DNA of 64,000 nucleotides from Phycisphaerales bacterium (GCA_020853975.1 JADYXW010000045.1:62001-126000), one strand, 5' to 3'. Shown: positions 1-9,183, counted from the stretch's first letter. Notes: generated by a model from the sequence alone, not told the origin. Translations and numbers: made by a program.

Positions 1-653
1 AGGGCGATCATGCCGTCGGCGGGCACGTCGGTGTCTGTGCTCGCCTTGTACTTCATCTTGACCTTGTTGAACGCATCCTCGAAGAGGTCATGGTCGACGC
101 CCATGACCACGTCTCCGAACATCTGGATGAGGCGGCGGTAGGAGTCGTACGCGAAGCGGGGGTTGCCGGTGGAGTTCGCCAGGCCCACGACGGAAGCGTC
201 GGTGAGGCCCAGGTTGAGGATCGTGTCCATCATGCCGGGCATGGAGACCGCGGCGCCGGAGCGGACCGAGACGAGCAGCGGGTTGCTGTTGTCGCCGAAC
301 TTCTTGCCCGTGTCCTTCTCGATGATGGCGATGTTCTTGTGGACCTCGTTCATGAGGCCGTGGGGCAGGCGCTGCCCGTTGCGGTAGTACAGCGAGCAGG
401 TATCGGTGGTGATGGTGAACCCGGGGGGAACCGGCAGGCCGATGGAAGTCATGTCGGCGAGGTTGGCACCCTTGCCTCCCAGGAGCAGCTTCATGTCGGC
501 AGCGCCCTCGGTCTTGGACTTGCCGAAGAAGTAGACCATCTTGCCTGGCTTGTTCCGCATGGCGGGCGAGGGGGCGGCCATGACCTCGATGACGCCGTTC
601 TTGGCGGACTTCTTGCCGGAGGACAGGGAGGGGCGGGACTTCGCGGTGGTCAT
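1..653 (-). CDS. ppdK: Pyruvate, phosphate dikinase, N-terminal part (cut by window edge)
   Basis: Only the first ~217 residues are inside the window; the gene runs off the left edge. The enzyme interconverts pyruvate, ATP and phosphate with PEP, AMP and pyrophosphate in the cytosol. The visible part is the ATP-grasp-like nucleotide-binding start: after a ~30-residue Lys/Ser-rich lead comes a MVYFFG segment, then [13 protein letters not shown], then [12 protein letters not shown], and further on [19 protein letters not shown], all typical of PPDK. The ATG at 653 is the first in-frame start. A GAAAGG lies 9 bases upstream and could serve as ribosome binding site. Divergent from pabB. Confidence 0.95.
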   Translation of the reverse strand, partial: MTTAKSRPSLSSGKKSAKNGVIEVMAAPSPAMRNKPGKMVYFFGKSKTEGAADMKLLLGGKGANLADMTSIGLPVPPGFTITTDTCSLYYRNGQRLPHGLMNEVHKNIAIIEKDTGKKFGDNSNPLLVSVRSGAAVSMPGMMDTILNLGLTDASVVGLANSTGNPRFAYDSYRRLIQMFGDVVMGVDHDLFEDAFNKVKMKYKASTDTDVPADGMIA

Positions 654-856
654 CTCGGGCCTTTCGTATCAGTCGGTGGCGAGTCCGGCGATGGTCGGGC
701 GCGTCACAGACGGCAGAGGCGTGCGTGGCCGGGCGGATGTTCGGATCGTGGTTGGTAGCCCGATCGCTCACCTCGCGCGGACGGGTGAAGTCTAGGAATG
801 CTCCGCGCAGCGGGCCAGTTTTGCCCTCGGCCTACGGAGCCGGGCCAGAGGGGGTG

Positions 857-862
857 TAGCAT
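857..862 (+). promoter_or_regulatory. -10 like hexamer TAGCAT, 6 bases before pabB start
   Basis: TAGCAT lies 6 bases before the GTG of pabB with no Shine-Dalgarno sequence between, so transcription would start at or next to the start codon. One of nine such cases in the window. Confidence 0.5.
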
Positions 863-868
863 CCGGGC

Positions 869-2143
869 GTGCTGACGCACGAAGCCAGTTCCGCAGTTGG
901 ACTCTCGGGCCTTTCGCCCGTCGAGGTTCTTTCACGCTGGCCGCAGCACGTCGGCTTGGCGGCGTGGTGGAGCGGGGAGCCGAACGCAGAGAGGCGGTAC
1001 ACCGTGCTCGCGGTGCCCGGGGAGCGGGCCGACGCGATCGTGCCGCCCCCGCGCCAACCCTGCGTCCCCGGGCCGCCCCGCGGCGGGTGGATCGGGGTGC
1101 TGGGGTATGAACTGGGGAATGAGTTTGAGCCCCGGGCGAGGTGCAGACGCGGGGACCGGCCCCGTGCGATGTGGATGAGGTGGGAGGATGCCTGGGTCTT
1201 CGATCACGAGGCCCGGGTCTGGTCGCGCGTGGGGAACCCGCCCGGGCTCGGCCGCCCCGGCCCGGGCTCGTTTCACGCGAGCGGGCGCCGGGGCGTGGGG
1301 GCCCAGGACTACGCCGAGCGGGTTGCCCGGGTGGTGGAGTACATCCGCGCGGGAGACGTGTACCAGGCGAACATCGCCCACCGGCTGGAGTGGGACTTCT
1401 CGGGAAGTGCACGCGGTCTGTTCGCGGCCCTGGCGAAGGCGGCGCCCCGGCACGGCGCGTACCTGGAATGGGACGCGGACGGCGAGCGGCGCGCGGTCGT
1501 CTCGGCAAGCCCGGAGCTGTTCCTGTCGTTCGATGCCGAGAGCCGGCGACTTGTGACGCGGCCCATGAAAGGGACGCGGCGCGCCGGACCCGGAGCGGCG
1601 GAGGCGTTGCGCCACAGCACGAAGGATCGCGCGGAACTGGCCATGATCGTGGACCTCATGCGGAACGACTTGGGGCGTGTGTGCGAGATCGGGAGCGTGC
1701 GAGTGGAGGAGGAACGCACGCTGGAGGTGCACGCGAGCGGCGGGCTGCTGCAGACCACCGCGACCGTGGGCGGGAGGCTCGCGGCGGGGCGAAGCCTGGA
1801 GGACGCGCTCCGGGCGATGTTCCCGTGTGGGTCCGTCACGGGCGCGCCGAAGATCCGGGCGATGCAGATCATCGATGAGCTGGAGCCGGTGGCGCGCGGG
1901 CCATACTGCGGCTCGCTCGGGCTTATCACGGACGCGGGCGACGCGGAGCTGAGCGTCGCGATCCGAACGGCGCTGGTGCGGGGTGGCAGGGGACCGGGGC
2001 GGGGCGATGTGGCCCGGGGAACACTCCAGTACAGCGTGGGGGCCGGGATCGTCGCCGAGAGCGACCCGCACGGCGAGTGGCTGGAGACTCTGGACAAGGC
2101 CGGCGTGATCGAGGGGGCCATCCGCGCGGGCGCGGGCTGGTAG
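869..2143 (+). CDS. pabB: Aminodeoxychorismate synthase component I
   Basis: Chorismate-binding enzyme that aminates chorismate for p-aminobenzoate and folate synthesis, normally with a PabA amidotransferase, which is not encoded here. The C-terminal chorismate-binding domain shows GDVYQANIAHRLEW (~163), RPMKGTRRAG (~229), LMRNDLGRVCEIGSVRVEE (~268) and GSVTGAPKIRAMQIIDELE (~320). The Lys in the MKGT motif is the residue that separates PabB from anthranilate synthase TrpE, which has Ala there. The GTG at 869 is preceded by a TAGCAT hexamer at 5-6 base spacing. The Nudix gene follows after 27 bases. Confidence 0.9.
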   Translation: MLTHEASSAVGLSGLSPVEVLSRWPQHVGLAAWWSGEPNAERRYTVLAVPGERADAIVPPPRQPCVPGPPRGGWIGVLGYELGNEFEPRARCRRGDRPRAMWMRWEDAWVFDHEARVWSRVGNPPGLGRPGPGSFHASGRRGVGAQDYAERVARVVEYIRAGDVYQANIAHRLEWDFSGSARGLFAALAKAAPRHGAYLEWDADGERRAVVSASPELFLSFDAESRRLVTRPMKGTRRAGPGAAEALRHSTKDRAELAMIVDLMRNDLGRVCEIGSVRVEEERTLEVHASGGLLQTTATVGGRLAAGRSLEDALRAMFPCGSVTGAPKIRAMQIIDELEPVARGPYCGSLGLITDAGDAELSVAIRTALVRGGRGPGRGDVARGTLQYSVGAGIVAESDPHGEWLETLDKAGVIEGAIRAGAGW

Positions 2144-2170
2144 GATGGGCGGGTCCGAAGGGAGGCCCAC

Positions 2171-2671
2171 ATGCCCGGACCAGCGATCCGAACCGACGTC
2201 GTCGACGTGTACGTGTTCCGGAGGCGGGCACAAGGGCCCGGGGGCGCCGCGGACGTCGAGTTTCTGCAACTGCGGCGCGTGAATCCGCCTGCGCCGGGCA
2301 CCTGGCAGCCCGTGATGGGGCACATCGAGGCCCAGGAAACGCCCGACCAGGCCGCCATCCGAGAACTGAGCGAGGAGATAGGCCTCAGGCGAGGGATGCC
2401 GGGCTGGCTGGGGCTGTGGGTGCTGCAGGAGGTAAGGCCGTACTACTTCGCCTCATCGAATGTGGTGATGATGTCCGTGTGCTTTGCGGCGGAGGTGGGC
2501 GAGGAGTTCGAGCCCACCCAGGGGGCCGAGCACGGCGACTATCGCTGGGTCTGGTCGAGCGAGGCGGATCGAGCGTTCCTGTGGTTGAGCCAGCGCGGAG
2601 CGTGCGGGGAGATCCTGCGAGAGATCGTTTCGCCCGCGTCGGCGGTGCGGGAGCTGCTACGGGTGATGTGA
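2171..2671 (+). CDS. Nudix hydrolase
   Basis: A 166-residue single-domain Nudix protein. The Nudix box is a perfect match at residues 50-72: GHIEAQETPDQAAIRELSEE followed by IGL (GX5EX7REUXEEXGU). Such enzymes split nucleoside diphosphates linked to another group. In folate pathways a Nudix enzyme removes pyrophosphate from dihydroneopterin triphosphate. The neighbourhood with pabB makes that role possible, but the sequence does not prove the substrate. A good ribosome binding site (AAGGGAGG) lies 7 bases before the ATG. Confidence 0.9.
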   Translation: MPGPAIRTDVVDVYVFRRRAQGPGGAADVEFLQLRRVNPPAPGTWQPVMGHIEAQETPDQAAIRELSEEIGLRRGMPGWLGLWVLQEVRPYYFASSNVVMMSVCFAAEVGEEFEPTQGAEHGDYRWVWSSEADRAFLWLSQRGACGEILREIVSPASAVRELLRVM

Positions 2672-2684
2672 GGCGACGGGCCTC

Positions 2685-4838
2685 TCAGGGCGCCGCGTGC
2701 ACAATGCCCTCGACGCCCTGCATCCAGACCGAGGATCGCACCACGAGCGTGGAGGGGAAGCCGGTGCCGGAGGTAAAGTAGGGCAGGCGCTCGAGGGCCC
2801 GCTGGCCTTGCGGTCCGGTGCCCGCGACCACGCCGACCAAGCCGCCCCCGTTCTGCGGCAGAGCCAGCAATGCTCCAAGGTCGGGACCAGTCCAGGACTT
2901 GTCGCCGATGGAGATAGTTGTGGAGGTGACGGAGACCTTGGAGGCAGGGTCCACGAATGACCACGCGGCGTTGGTCTCCTGGTTGCCGTAGATGATGCGG
3001 TTGCGGGGCTGGGTGTCGCGGACAGCGACCGTGTCGGGGACGAGGGCGGCCGCGCCGTTCGCGCGATAGGCCCACTGCTCGGCGTCGAAGCGCGCCTTGT
3101 TGAAGGAAGCGCGGTTCTGCTCGGGCGTGCCCTTGGTGCCATAGACGAAGACGAAGCGGTTGGCGAAGGCCTGCTTGAAGGAGCCCTTGGGGAGCGAGTT
3201 CTCGTCGAGGAGGTCGGTCGCGAGGCCCTTGGGCGCGGGCGAGTCGAGCTTGCTGCTCGCGAAGAGCCGGAAGATGGGGGGCCAGTCCACGCAGGCGGCC
3301 CCGGGCTTGTCATCGTCCCACCAGTGGCCCGCGCCGGGCTGCTCGTGCCAGGCGTGTTCGATCTTGAGGGACGTGAGGTGCTCGCGCGCCGTGCGGGCCT
3401 GCGCGACGGGCACGTTGTCGTCGGCGTCGCCGTGGAGAATGTAGATGCCCTTGCCCTTGAGGCGGGGGAGGAGCGCGATGGTGTCGCTGGAGGCGGCGGC
3501 ACGGTCGAGGATGGCGGCGGTGGGGTGGTCGGGCTGGGACGGGACCTGGGACTTTGAGCCGCCATAGGTCTCGAACGAGAGCCACCCGGCGCTGGGGGCG
3601 ATGGCCGCGAACCGCTCGGGGTATTGGCACGCGAGCTGCCAGGTGCCGTGGCCCCCCATGCTGTGCCCGGTGAGGTAGGTGCGCAGGGGGTCGGCGCGCC
3701 AGGCGCGAGAGGCATGCGCGAGCGCCTCCATCGCGTCCGTGCGGCCCCAGTCCTCCCAGTCAAAGCCGAAGGGGCGGCGGTTGGTCGGGCACACGATGAC
3801 GAGATCGGGCTTGGCGGCGTAGGACGCGGCCTGGTTGGAGGCCTCGACCGAAGCCCCGTGCAGCGACAGGACCACGCCGGGGGCCTTGGGCGCATTCGCG
3901 GGGGGGACAACGGCGTAGTACTGAACGCTGGCGTCGATGCCGGAGATGAACGTGACGCGTCTGGCGTCGGTGGCGCCCACGGTCCGGAGAATGAAGGTCT
4001 TGCGGTCGGCGTCGCCCCGCCCGTCGTCGGAGAGACGCTCGAGCGTCAGGTCAACGGGGATTTCCGGGCTGTCGTCCTGTGGCGAGAGGTTCAGGGGCAG
4101 CGCCACGGTGCGGACGGACAGGGGCTCCACGGCGAACCGCGAGCCGATGGTGCCCATGCCCGGGGCGCTGTCGGTGTAGCGGATGGAGCAGACCTGGCGC
4201 GTGGTGCTCGCGTTCATGACGCGGGCGCTCATGAGGTATTCGTCGGGCTCCCCCCGCACCGGGGTCGGGAGCGTGAGGTCGCTCTCGAGCATGGAGAGCG
4301 CCGCCGCGGGCGCCGAGAGCGAGGCCCGCACTGGCCCGCGCCCCGCGGACGCGAACAGGAAGCGGTTTTCGCCCTTGCGGACAAGCACGGGGAGCTGAAC
4401 CTGGCCCGTGGCGTATGGGTCGCCCATGCGGGGCGCGCCGTTCTCGTAGAGCATCGCGTGGCCGCTGGCGCTCAGGACCATCACGCGCTCGGCGGCGGAG
4501 TCCACCGTGAGCAGCAGGTACGAGCCCCGTGGGAGGTCAAAGGCGCCATCGGCGTTGGCGGCAGCGGCGGCCCATGCCTTTGGCGGGTTGCGGACGCCGG
4601 GCGGGGATGCCAGCGTCTCGCCCTCCTTCGGCAGAGGCGAGCCGGGCTCGGCGAGGCGACCCGCGACGACCTCGGCAACCAACGAGTCAAGGTTGATCGC
4701 GCGCCGACCCGTGAGCGAGACGGAGTCGATGAACAGGCCCTGCGACAGGGTGAGCGAGGGTGCGCCCGCGTCGAGCGTGTGCTGAGCGAGGGCGGCGGAC
4801 AGGAGGGCGAAGGGGGCGATGAGTGCGAGGGCGCGCAT
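2685..4838 (-). CDS. Secreted alpha/beta hydrolase, prolyl-oligopeptidase-like
   Basis: A 717-residue exported serine hydrolase. Residues 1-19 form a signal peptide (MRALALIAPFALLSAALAQ). A long N-terminal beta-rich region is followed by an alpha/beta hydrolase fold: LSLHGASVEA, nucleophile elbow GHSMGGHGTW (Ser ~391), acid in LHGDADDNVP (~469) and histidine in GAGHWWDDD (~502). The closest families are prolyl oligopeptidase S9 and feruloyl-esterase-like proteins, so a peptide or polysaccharide-ester substrate is possible. The start at 4838 was chosen because GGAG precedes it and the signal peptide begins there. It lies 28 bases downstream of trpS on the same strand. Confidence 0.85.
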   Translation of the reverse strand: MRALALIAPFALLSAALAQHTLDAGAPSLTLSQGLFIDSVSLTGRRAINLDSLVAEVVAGRLAEPGSPLPKEGETLASPPGVRNPPKAWAAAAANADGAFDLPRGSYLLLTVDSAAERVMVLSASGHAMLYENGAPRMGDPYATGQVQLPVLVRKGENRFLFASAGRGPVRASLSAPAAALSMLESDLTLPTPVRGEPDEYLMSARVMNASTTRQVCSIRYTDSAPGMGTIGSRFAVEPLSVRTVALPLNLSPQDDSPEIPVDLTLERLSDDGRGDADRKTFILRTVGATDARRVTFISGIDASVQYYAVVPPANAPKAPGVVLSLHGASVEASNQAASYAAKPDLVIVCPTNRRPFGFDWEDWGRTDAMEALAHASRAWRADPLRTYLTGHSMGGHGTWQLACQYPERFAAIAPSAGWLSFETYGGSKSQVPSQPDHPTAAILDRAAASSDTIALLPRLKGKGIYILHGDADDNVPVAQARTAREHLTSLKIEHAWHEQPGAGHWWDDDKPGAACVDWPPIFRLFASSKLDSPAPKGLATDLLDENSLPKGSFKQAFANRFVFVYGTKGTPEQNRASFNKARFDAEQWAYRANGAAALVPDTVAVRDTQPRNRIIYGNQETNAAWSFVDPASKVSVTSTTISIGDKSWTGPDLGALLALPQNGGGLVGVVAGTGPQGQRALERLPYFTSGTGFPSTLVVRSSVWMQGVEGIVHAAP

Positions 4839-4866
4839 GGGGCGTGCTCCGTGATGGTGGTCGGTG

Positions 4867-5934
4867 TCAGGCGAGGGTTCGGCGGCCAAAGTCGAGTGAC
4901 ATCGCTTTTTTCGCGAGGTACAGGGTTTCTTCCGCGGTGGCGTTGGCGCGCTTCACGCCGTCCTTGATGATGGCGAGGGCGCGGTCGTCGCCGGCGGGGC
5001 CCTCGAGGGCGGCCCGTCTCTCGCGCATCGGAGCGAGGAGCTTCTGGACGGCGGCGGCGACCTCCTGCTTCACGTGGCCGTCCATGATCACGCCCCGCTG
5101 GTAGCGGTCGCGTAGGTCGGCGTTGTGGGCGGGGTCGGCGATGAAGGCGTCGACGAACGTGAAGAGGGCGCCGGTAGCGAGGTCGGGCACGCCCTGCTCG
5201 TTGCGCGTGGGGTTCTGCACTCGGTTGAGCTTCTTCTGGACGTCCTTCTCGGAGTCGGAGAGGAAGATGGCGTTGCCCAGACTCTTTGACATCTTCTGCT
5301 TGCCGTCGATCCCGGGGAGGCGACCGACGCGGCCGATCAGCGCCCGCGGGATGGGGAAGACGCCGCCCTTGGCGGGGTAGTCGTCGTCCTCGGTGCGGTT
5401 GGGAACGTTGCAGTAGAGCTGGTTGAACTTGCGTGCGGCCTTTCGGCACATCTCGATGTGGGGGGCCTGGTCCTCACCGACGGGAACGAAGGTGGGCCGG
5501 AACGCGAGAATGTCTGCACACTGGCCCACTGTGTACATCGGGAAACCGAAGGGGTATGAGTCCTTGAGGCCCTTGGTCTCCAGTTCGTGAACCAGGGTGG
5601 GGTTGCCCATGACATCGTTGAAGGAGAGGAGCATCGCGAAGAACCAGGTGAGCTCGGCGATGGCGGGGACCTCGGTCTGGAGGACGATCGTGGAGCGGTC
5701 GGGGTCGATGCCCGCCGCGAGCCAGTCCTTCACGATCTCGGTGGTGTCGGCGCGGATGTCCTGGGGTTTGTCGAAGCGGGTGGTGAAGGCGTGCATGTTG
5801 GCGAGCAGGAAGTAGCAGTCGTACTGGTCCTGGAGCGCCACGCGGCGTTCGAGCGAGCCGACCCAGTGGCCCAGGTGCAGCCGGCCGGTGGGGGTGTCGC
5901 CCGTGAGGATGCGCGCGCGGGGGTCGGTGGTCAT
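4867..5934 (-). CDS. trpS: Tryptophanyl-tRNA synthetase
   Basis: Class I aminoacyl-tRNA synthetase of 355 residues that charges tRNA-Trp. The class I HIGH-like signature sits in TPTGRLHLGHW (residues 14-24) and the KMSKS signature in QKMSKSLG (~218). MGNPTLVHELETKG and FGFPMYTVGQCADILAF are typical TrpS segments. Two starts are possible. ATG 5934 gives a usual short N-terminus. ATG 5967 adds 11 residues and overlaps the stop codon of the upstream protease gene as ATGA, which would allow translational coupling. Neither has a Shine-Dalgarno sequence. Confidence 0.95.
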   Translation of the reverse strand: MTTDPRARILTGDTPTGRLHLGHWVGSLERRVALQDQYDCYFLLANMHAFTTRFDKPQDIRADTTEIVKDWLAAGIDPDRSTIVLQTEVPAIAELTWFFAMLLSFNDVMGNPTLVHELETKGLKDSYPFGFPMYTVGQCADILAFRPTFVPVGEDQAPHIEMCRKAARKFNQLYCNVPNRTEDDDYPAKGGVFPIPRALIGRVGRLPGIDGKQKMSKSLGNAIFLSDSEKDVQKKLNRVQNPTRNEQGVPDLATGALFTFVDAFIADPAHNADLRDRYQRGVIMDGHVKQEVAAAVQKLLAPMRERRAALEGPAGDDRALAIIKDGVKRANATAEETLYLAKKAMSLDFGRRTLA

Positions 5935-5963
5935 GACCGGGAGGGTACGCGGGGCCGACGCAG

Positions 5964-6911
5964 TCATGCGCCGAGAAGGGCGAGCACGACGTTGGCGGCG
6001 TTGAAGACCACGTGCATGCCGATGGGGACCGCGAGCGAGCGTGTGCGTTCGAAGGCCAGGCCCAGCGCGAGCGACAGCACAAAGATGGGAACGAGCCCGT
6101 ACCACGGGCCGACGCCCACGTGGGCGAGGGTGAAGACGGCGCTCGTGAAAACAATGGACGCGCGGGGGCGGCCCATGAGGCGCAGGAACGCGGACTGCAG
6201 GCAGCCCCGGTAGAGCGTTTCTTCGACGACGGGGGAAATGACGACCGCGACCAGGCCCAGCACCCAGGTCCACGGGTCGGTGCGATGGTCGAGGATGGTC
6301 TGGAGCGACTCGTGCGCGATGGGGTTGTACGTCCCGCCCGCGAGGCGATGGAGCGCCACCGCCGCGAAGGAGGCGCATTGCGTGACCGGGAAAACGCATA
6401 GGCCCAGGATCATCGCGAGGGGCAGGTCGCGGGGCTTGAAGGCCACACCGGCGGCGGGTGCGGACGCGGCGAGGAGGCGGCCGAGCACGAAGGCGGCGGC
6501 GAGGCCGGAGAGGCCCCCCGCCGCCCCGAGGATCGCCATGGAGCGCAGGTCGTCCGGGCTTGTGGAAACGCCCGCGGCGATGGTCATGGCGATGCTGACC
6601 TGCTGCACCAGGAAGATGAGCCCCGCGCACGCAAACCAGATGAACACGGGGTGGTCGGAGACGCGCCGGGCCGGGGGTGGACCGAGCAGTCGCTTGCCCA
6701 TCAGCACGAGCAGGACGAGACCCGCGCCGATGACGTTTCCCCAGAACCACGGGTCGGAGGCGACCGTGTGCTGGGCCTGCTGGAGCGCGTCGGCCCCCGC
6801 GGCCTGGGCGCTGTCGATGGCGGACGAAGCGGCCTGCGACGCGCGGTCTGTCGTGGAGCCTTGTGCGCGGCACGGGTGGGCGAAGCCAACAATCGCCCCG
6901 ATGGAGCACAC
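5964..6911 (-). CDS. CPBP family intramembrane glutamic endopeptidase
   Basis: Membrane protein of ~315 residues with about eight hydrophobic helices. All three CPBP/Abi motifs are present near the C-terminus: EETLYRGCL (~228), FTLAHVGVG, and HVVFN. Members cleave prenylated or other membrane substrates in eukaryotes and act in bacteriocin self-immunity or signalling in bacteria; the substrate here is unknown. The start is uncertain. GTG 6911 is the most downstream usual start before the first helix and gives a possible signal-peptide-like N-terminus. It overlaps the divergent trpC start by 11 bases. The last codon overlaps the alternative trpS start (ATGA). Confidence 0.8.
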   Translation of the reverse strand: MCSIGAIVGFAHPCRAQGSTTDRASQAASSAIDSAQAAGADALQQAQHTVASDPWFWGNVIGAGLVLLVLMGKRLLGPPPARRVSDHPVFIWFACAGLIFLVQQVSIAMTIAAGVSTSPDDLRSMAILGAAGGLSGLAAAFVLGRLLAASAPAAGVAFKPRDLPLAMILGLCVFPVTQCASFAAVALHRLAGGTYNPIAHESLQTILDHRTDPWTWVLGLVAVVISPVVEETLYRGCLQSAFLRLMGRPRASIVFTSAVFTLAHVGVGPWYGLVPIFVLSLALGLAFERTRSLAVPIGMHVVFNAANVVLALLGA

Positions 6912-7767
6912 TCCAAGCCAACCCGCGGTGCTCGCGGAGATCGTGGCGCACAAGCGTGAGGAGGTCGCGCGCGGGCGAGTGGCCTCTTCGCTGGAGGAAC
7001 TGCGGGCCCGCGTTGCGGGCATGGCCAGGCCCCGCAACTTCTTCACCGCGGTCACGAGGCAGCCCAGGCTCGGCACGAGGATCATCGCTGAGGTGAAGCG
7101 AAAGAGCCCTTCCGCGGGGTGGATGAGGCCCGAGTATGAGGGCGAGGGCTTCAGGCCGGAGGACATCGCCTCACGGTATCACAGGGCAGGGGCCGCGGCG
7201 ATCTCGTGCCTCACCGACGAGCGGTTTTTCGGTGGGCACCTGTCCTATATCGAGCGCATCCGGTCGACGGTGCCCCTGCCCGTGCTCCGCAAGGACTTCA
7301 TCATCGACCCGTGGCAGGTGTGGGAGAGCCGGGCCGCGGGCGCGGACGCGGTGCTGCTCATCGCGGAGTGCCTGACGCTCTCTGAACTCAGCGACCTGCT
7401 GATTCTGTCGCACGAGCTGGGGCTGACGACCCTGCTGGAAGCGCACGGCAAGGAGCAGGTGGAGCGCGTGCTGGACCGCGTTGGATTCCCGCTCCCCTCG
7501 TACGGGCTGCTGGGGATCAACAACCGGGACCTCACGACGATGAAGGTGGACCTGGGCCAGACGCTGCGGATGGCGGAGCTCGTGGAGGACACCACGATCC
7601 TGGTGAGCGAGTCGGGGATCAGGACGCCCGCGGACCTCACGAGACTCCGCGGCGCCGGGGTGCGGATCGCGCTCGTGGGCGAGCACCTCATGAAGGCGGA
7701 AGATCCCGGGCGGGCGCTCTCGGCGCTGCTCGTCAGAGACGTGTCCAAGAATGGGGGCGGGTCGTAG
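6901..7767 (+). CDS. trpC: Indole-3-glycerol phosphate synthase
   Basis: TIM-barrel enzyme of 288 residues that closes the indole ring of tryptophan from CdRP. Diagnostic strands are IIAEVKRKSPSAG (catalytic Lys/Ser), VLRKDFIIDPWQVWESRAAG, DAVLLIAECL, LLEAHG, GINNRDLTTMKVDL, TILVSESGIRTPAD and ALVGEHLMK. The length is slightly above the usual ~260 because of a longer N-terminal helix region. The ATG at 6901 gives an N-terminus (helix LAEIVAHKREEVARGR) that fits the family. The next gene starts within 36 bases of its stop, so the two are probably co-transcribed. Other trp genes are not in the window. Confidence 0.96.
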   Translation: MEHTPSQPAVLAEIVAHKREEVARGRVASSLEELRARVAGMARPRNFFTAVTRQPRLGTRIIAEVKRKSPSAGWMRPEYEGEGFRPEDIASRYHRAGAAAISCLTDERFFGGHLSYIERIRSTVPLPVLRKDFIIDPWQVWESRAAGADAVLLIAECLTLSELSDLLILSHELGLTTLLEAHGKEQVERVLDRVGFPLPSYGLLGINNRDLTTMKVDLGQTLRMAELVEDTTILVSESGIRTPADLTRLRGAGVRIALVGEHLMKAEDPGRALSALLVRDVSKNGGGS

Positions 7768-7802
7768 TGCCCGGGGAACGCCCCGGCGGGAGTGCGGCTG
7801 TG

Positions 7803-9158
7803 ATGCGGATGCATTTGGCGGGCGTGTGGCTGCTGGTGCTGACCTCGGGCGTCCGCGCGCAGGACACCAGCACCATCGAGGAGCAGGGCGGAGAGAGCGG
7901 CCAGCCGGAGGCAGTTTCGCCCGAGGTGCCCAAGGTCGAGAAGCAGCCTCCGACGGCGCCCGCAGCGCTGCCGGGGCGGGAGTTCTTCGAGCGGGCGGCG
8001 GCGGCGGTGCAGGCCGCGACGTCGATCTCGTACCGGGCGCGCTCGTTCGCGACGGGCGGGCTCATGGGCTCGATGACCCCCACGATCGAGTCCGACGTGC
8101 AGCAGATCAGGGCCGCGGGCGGCGCGATGCCGGGCTGGAGGGTGCGCGTGACCGGGCGGAGCGTGCCGACCAAGGGTGATCCGACGGAGTTTGACGTGGC
8201 GTGGCTGGTGGGCACGATCGAGGCGGTCGACCACGCGGGCAAGGTCGTGGCGGAGCGGGGCGTGAGCGAGGCCCGCCGCCTGAAGGGCTATTCGGTCGGC
8301 AACATGGGGCGCATGGACGACATGAGCGCTCTGAGGCCCTTCGTGCGAGAGCTCGGCGCCACGGCCTACGAGATCGGGGCCACCGAAGAGGTAGGGGGCG
8401 TGACGTGCGAGGGCGTCACCGCCGTCACCGGGGCCAATGCGAGAACGACGTGGTGGTTCGGCACCGAGGACCACCTCCCTCGCCGTTCAAAGCGTCTGAT
8501 CCCCGGAGGCAAGGGTGAGGACTCGTTCATGGTCTTCGAAGTCTCGGACCTGAGGCTGAATCAGGCCAGCGCCGGGGCCGCCAAGAACCTCCGCGTGACG
8601 GTGCCCGAGGGCTACAGGGAAGAGAGGCCTGTGAGGCCGGCGACGGCCCCGACAGAGCAGTCGGCGAAGCCCTCGGAGGCGGCGGCGGTGACGCCGGAGG
8701 CCGCCCCCGCGCTGCCCGCCGGCCCCGCGCGGGCGCCGGAGTTTGAGCTTGAGGACGAATCGGGCGCCAAGGTGAGCCTGGCGTCGCTGCAGGGGAGCGT
8801 GGTCGTGCTGGAGTTCGCGGGGAGCTGGGCCGTTGCCTGCCGCGAATCCAAGCCGGAGCTTGCGACGCTGGCGGCGGCGAAGGAGCCCCGGGGCGTGAAG
8901 TTTTACTCCATCGCGGTCCGTGAGAAGACAAGGGAAGCGGCGATCTCTGAGCATCGCAAGATCGGCGGACCGGTGAAGCTGCTCGTGGACGGCGACCGGG
9001 TCGCGCGGGACTACGGCGTGAGGGAGTTTCCGTCGTACGCCGTGGTGGACAAGGGGGGGCTGCTGGTGCTGGCACCGAAGGCCTGGGACGGGGCCGCGAC
9101 CAAGGAGGCGCTGGAAAGGGCGGTGGACGCGGCGCTGGCGGAGAGTTCCAAGCCCTAG
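7803..9158 (+). CDS. Secreted protein with TlpA-like thioredoxin fold lacking CxxC
   Basis: A 451-residue exported protein. The signal peptide MRMHLAGVWLLVLTSGVRAQ is followed by a Pro/Glu-rich linker and a ~200-residue domain resembling LolA-like or DUF2092-type folds (EFFERAAAAVQAATSISYRA to RVTVPEGY). After a low-complexity Ala/Pro linker comes a C-terminal TlpA/AhpC-like domain from ~317. At the usual WCxxC position the sequence reads SWAVACRES (~340-348), so the attacking cysteine is Ala and only the second remains. Classical disulfide reduction is therefore unlikely. A GTG at 7767 overlapping the trpC stop is an alternative start; 7803 was chosen for the signal peptide and the GGGAG upstream. 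Confidence 0.75.
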   Translation: MRMHLAGVWLLVLTSGVRAQDTSTIEEQGGESGQPEAVSPEVPKVEKQPPTAPAALPGREFFERAAAAVQAATSISYRARSFATGGLMGSMTPTIESDVQQIRAAGGAMPGWRVRVTGRSVPTKGDPTEFDVAWLVGTIEAVDHAGKVVAERGVSEARRLKGYSVGNMGRMDDMSALRPFVRELGATAYEIGATEEVGGVTCEGVTAVTGANARTTWWFGTEDHLPRRSKRLIPGGKGEDSFMVFEVSDLRLNQASAGAAKNLRVTVPEGYREERPVRPATAPTEQSAKPSEAAAVTPEAAPALPAGPARAPEFELEDESGAKVSLASLQGSVVVLEFAGSWAVACRESKPELATLAAAKEPRGVKFYSIAVREKTREAAISEHRKIGGPVKLLVDGDRVARDYGVREFPSYAVVDKGGLLVLAPKAWDGAATKEALERAVDAALAESSKP

Positions 9159-9177
9159 CCGCGGGCGGGCCGACCGC

Positions 9178-9183
9178 TATACT
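9178..9183 (+). promoter_or_regulatory. -10 like TATACT upstream of tRNA-Ile
   Basis: TATACT lies 38 bases before the mature tRNA 5' end, in the gap after the TlpA-like gene. No convincing -35 element was found. Confidence 0.4.

Noticed and set aside
654-868. A small gene in the 215-base gap between ppdK and pabB
   Set aside because: Short open frames exist on both strands, but none has a ribosome binding site, a conserved-looking sequence or independent support; only leaders and the TAGCAT box were recognised.
869-2143. Anthranilate synthase component I (trpE), given trpC nearby
   Set aside because: The MKGT lysine marks aminodeoxychorismate synthase; TrpE has alanine there.
4867-6951. trpS as a 694-residue protein with a long N-terminal extension
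   Set aside because: The extension lies over the CPBP protease gene in another frame and has shadow composition; TrpS starts at 5934 or 5967.
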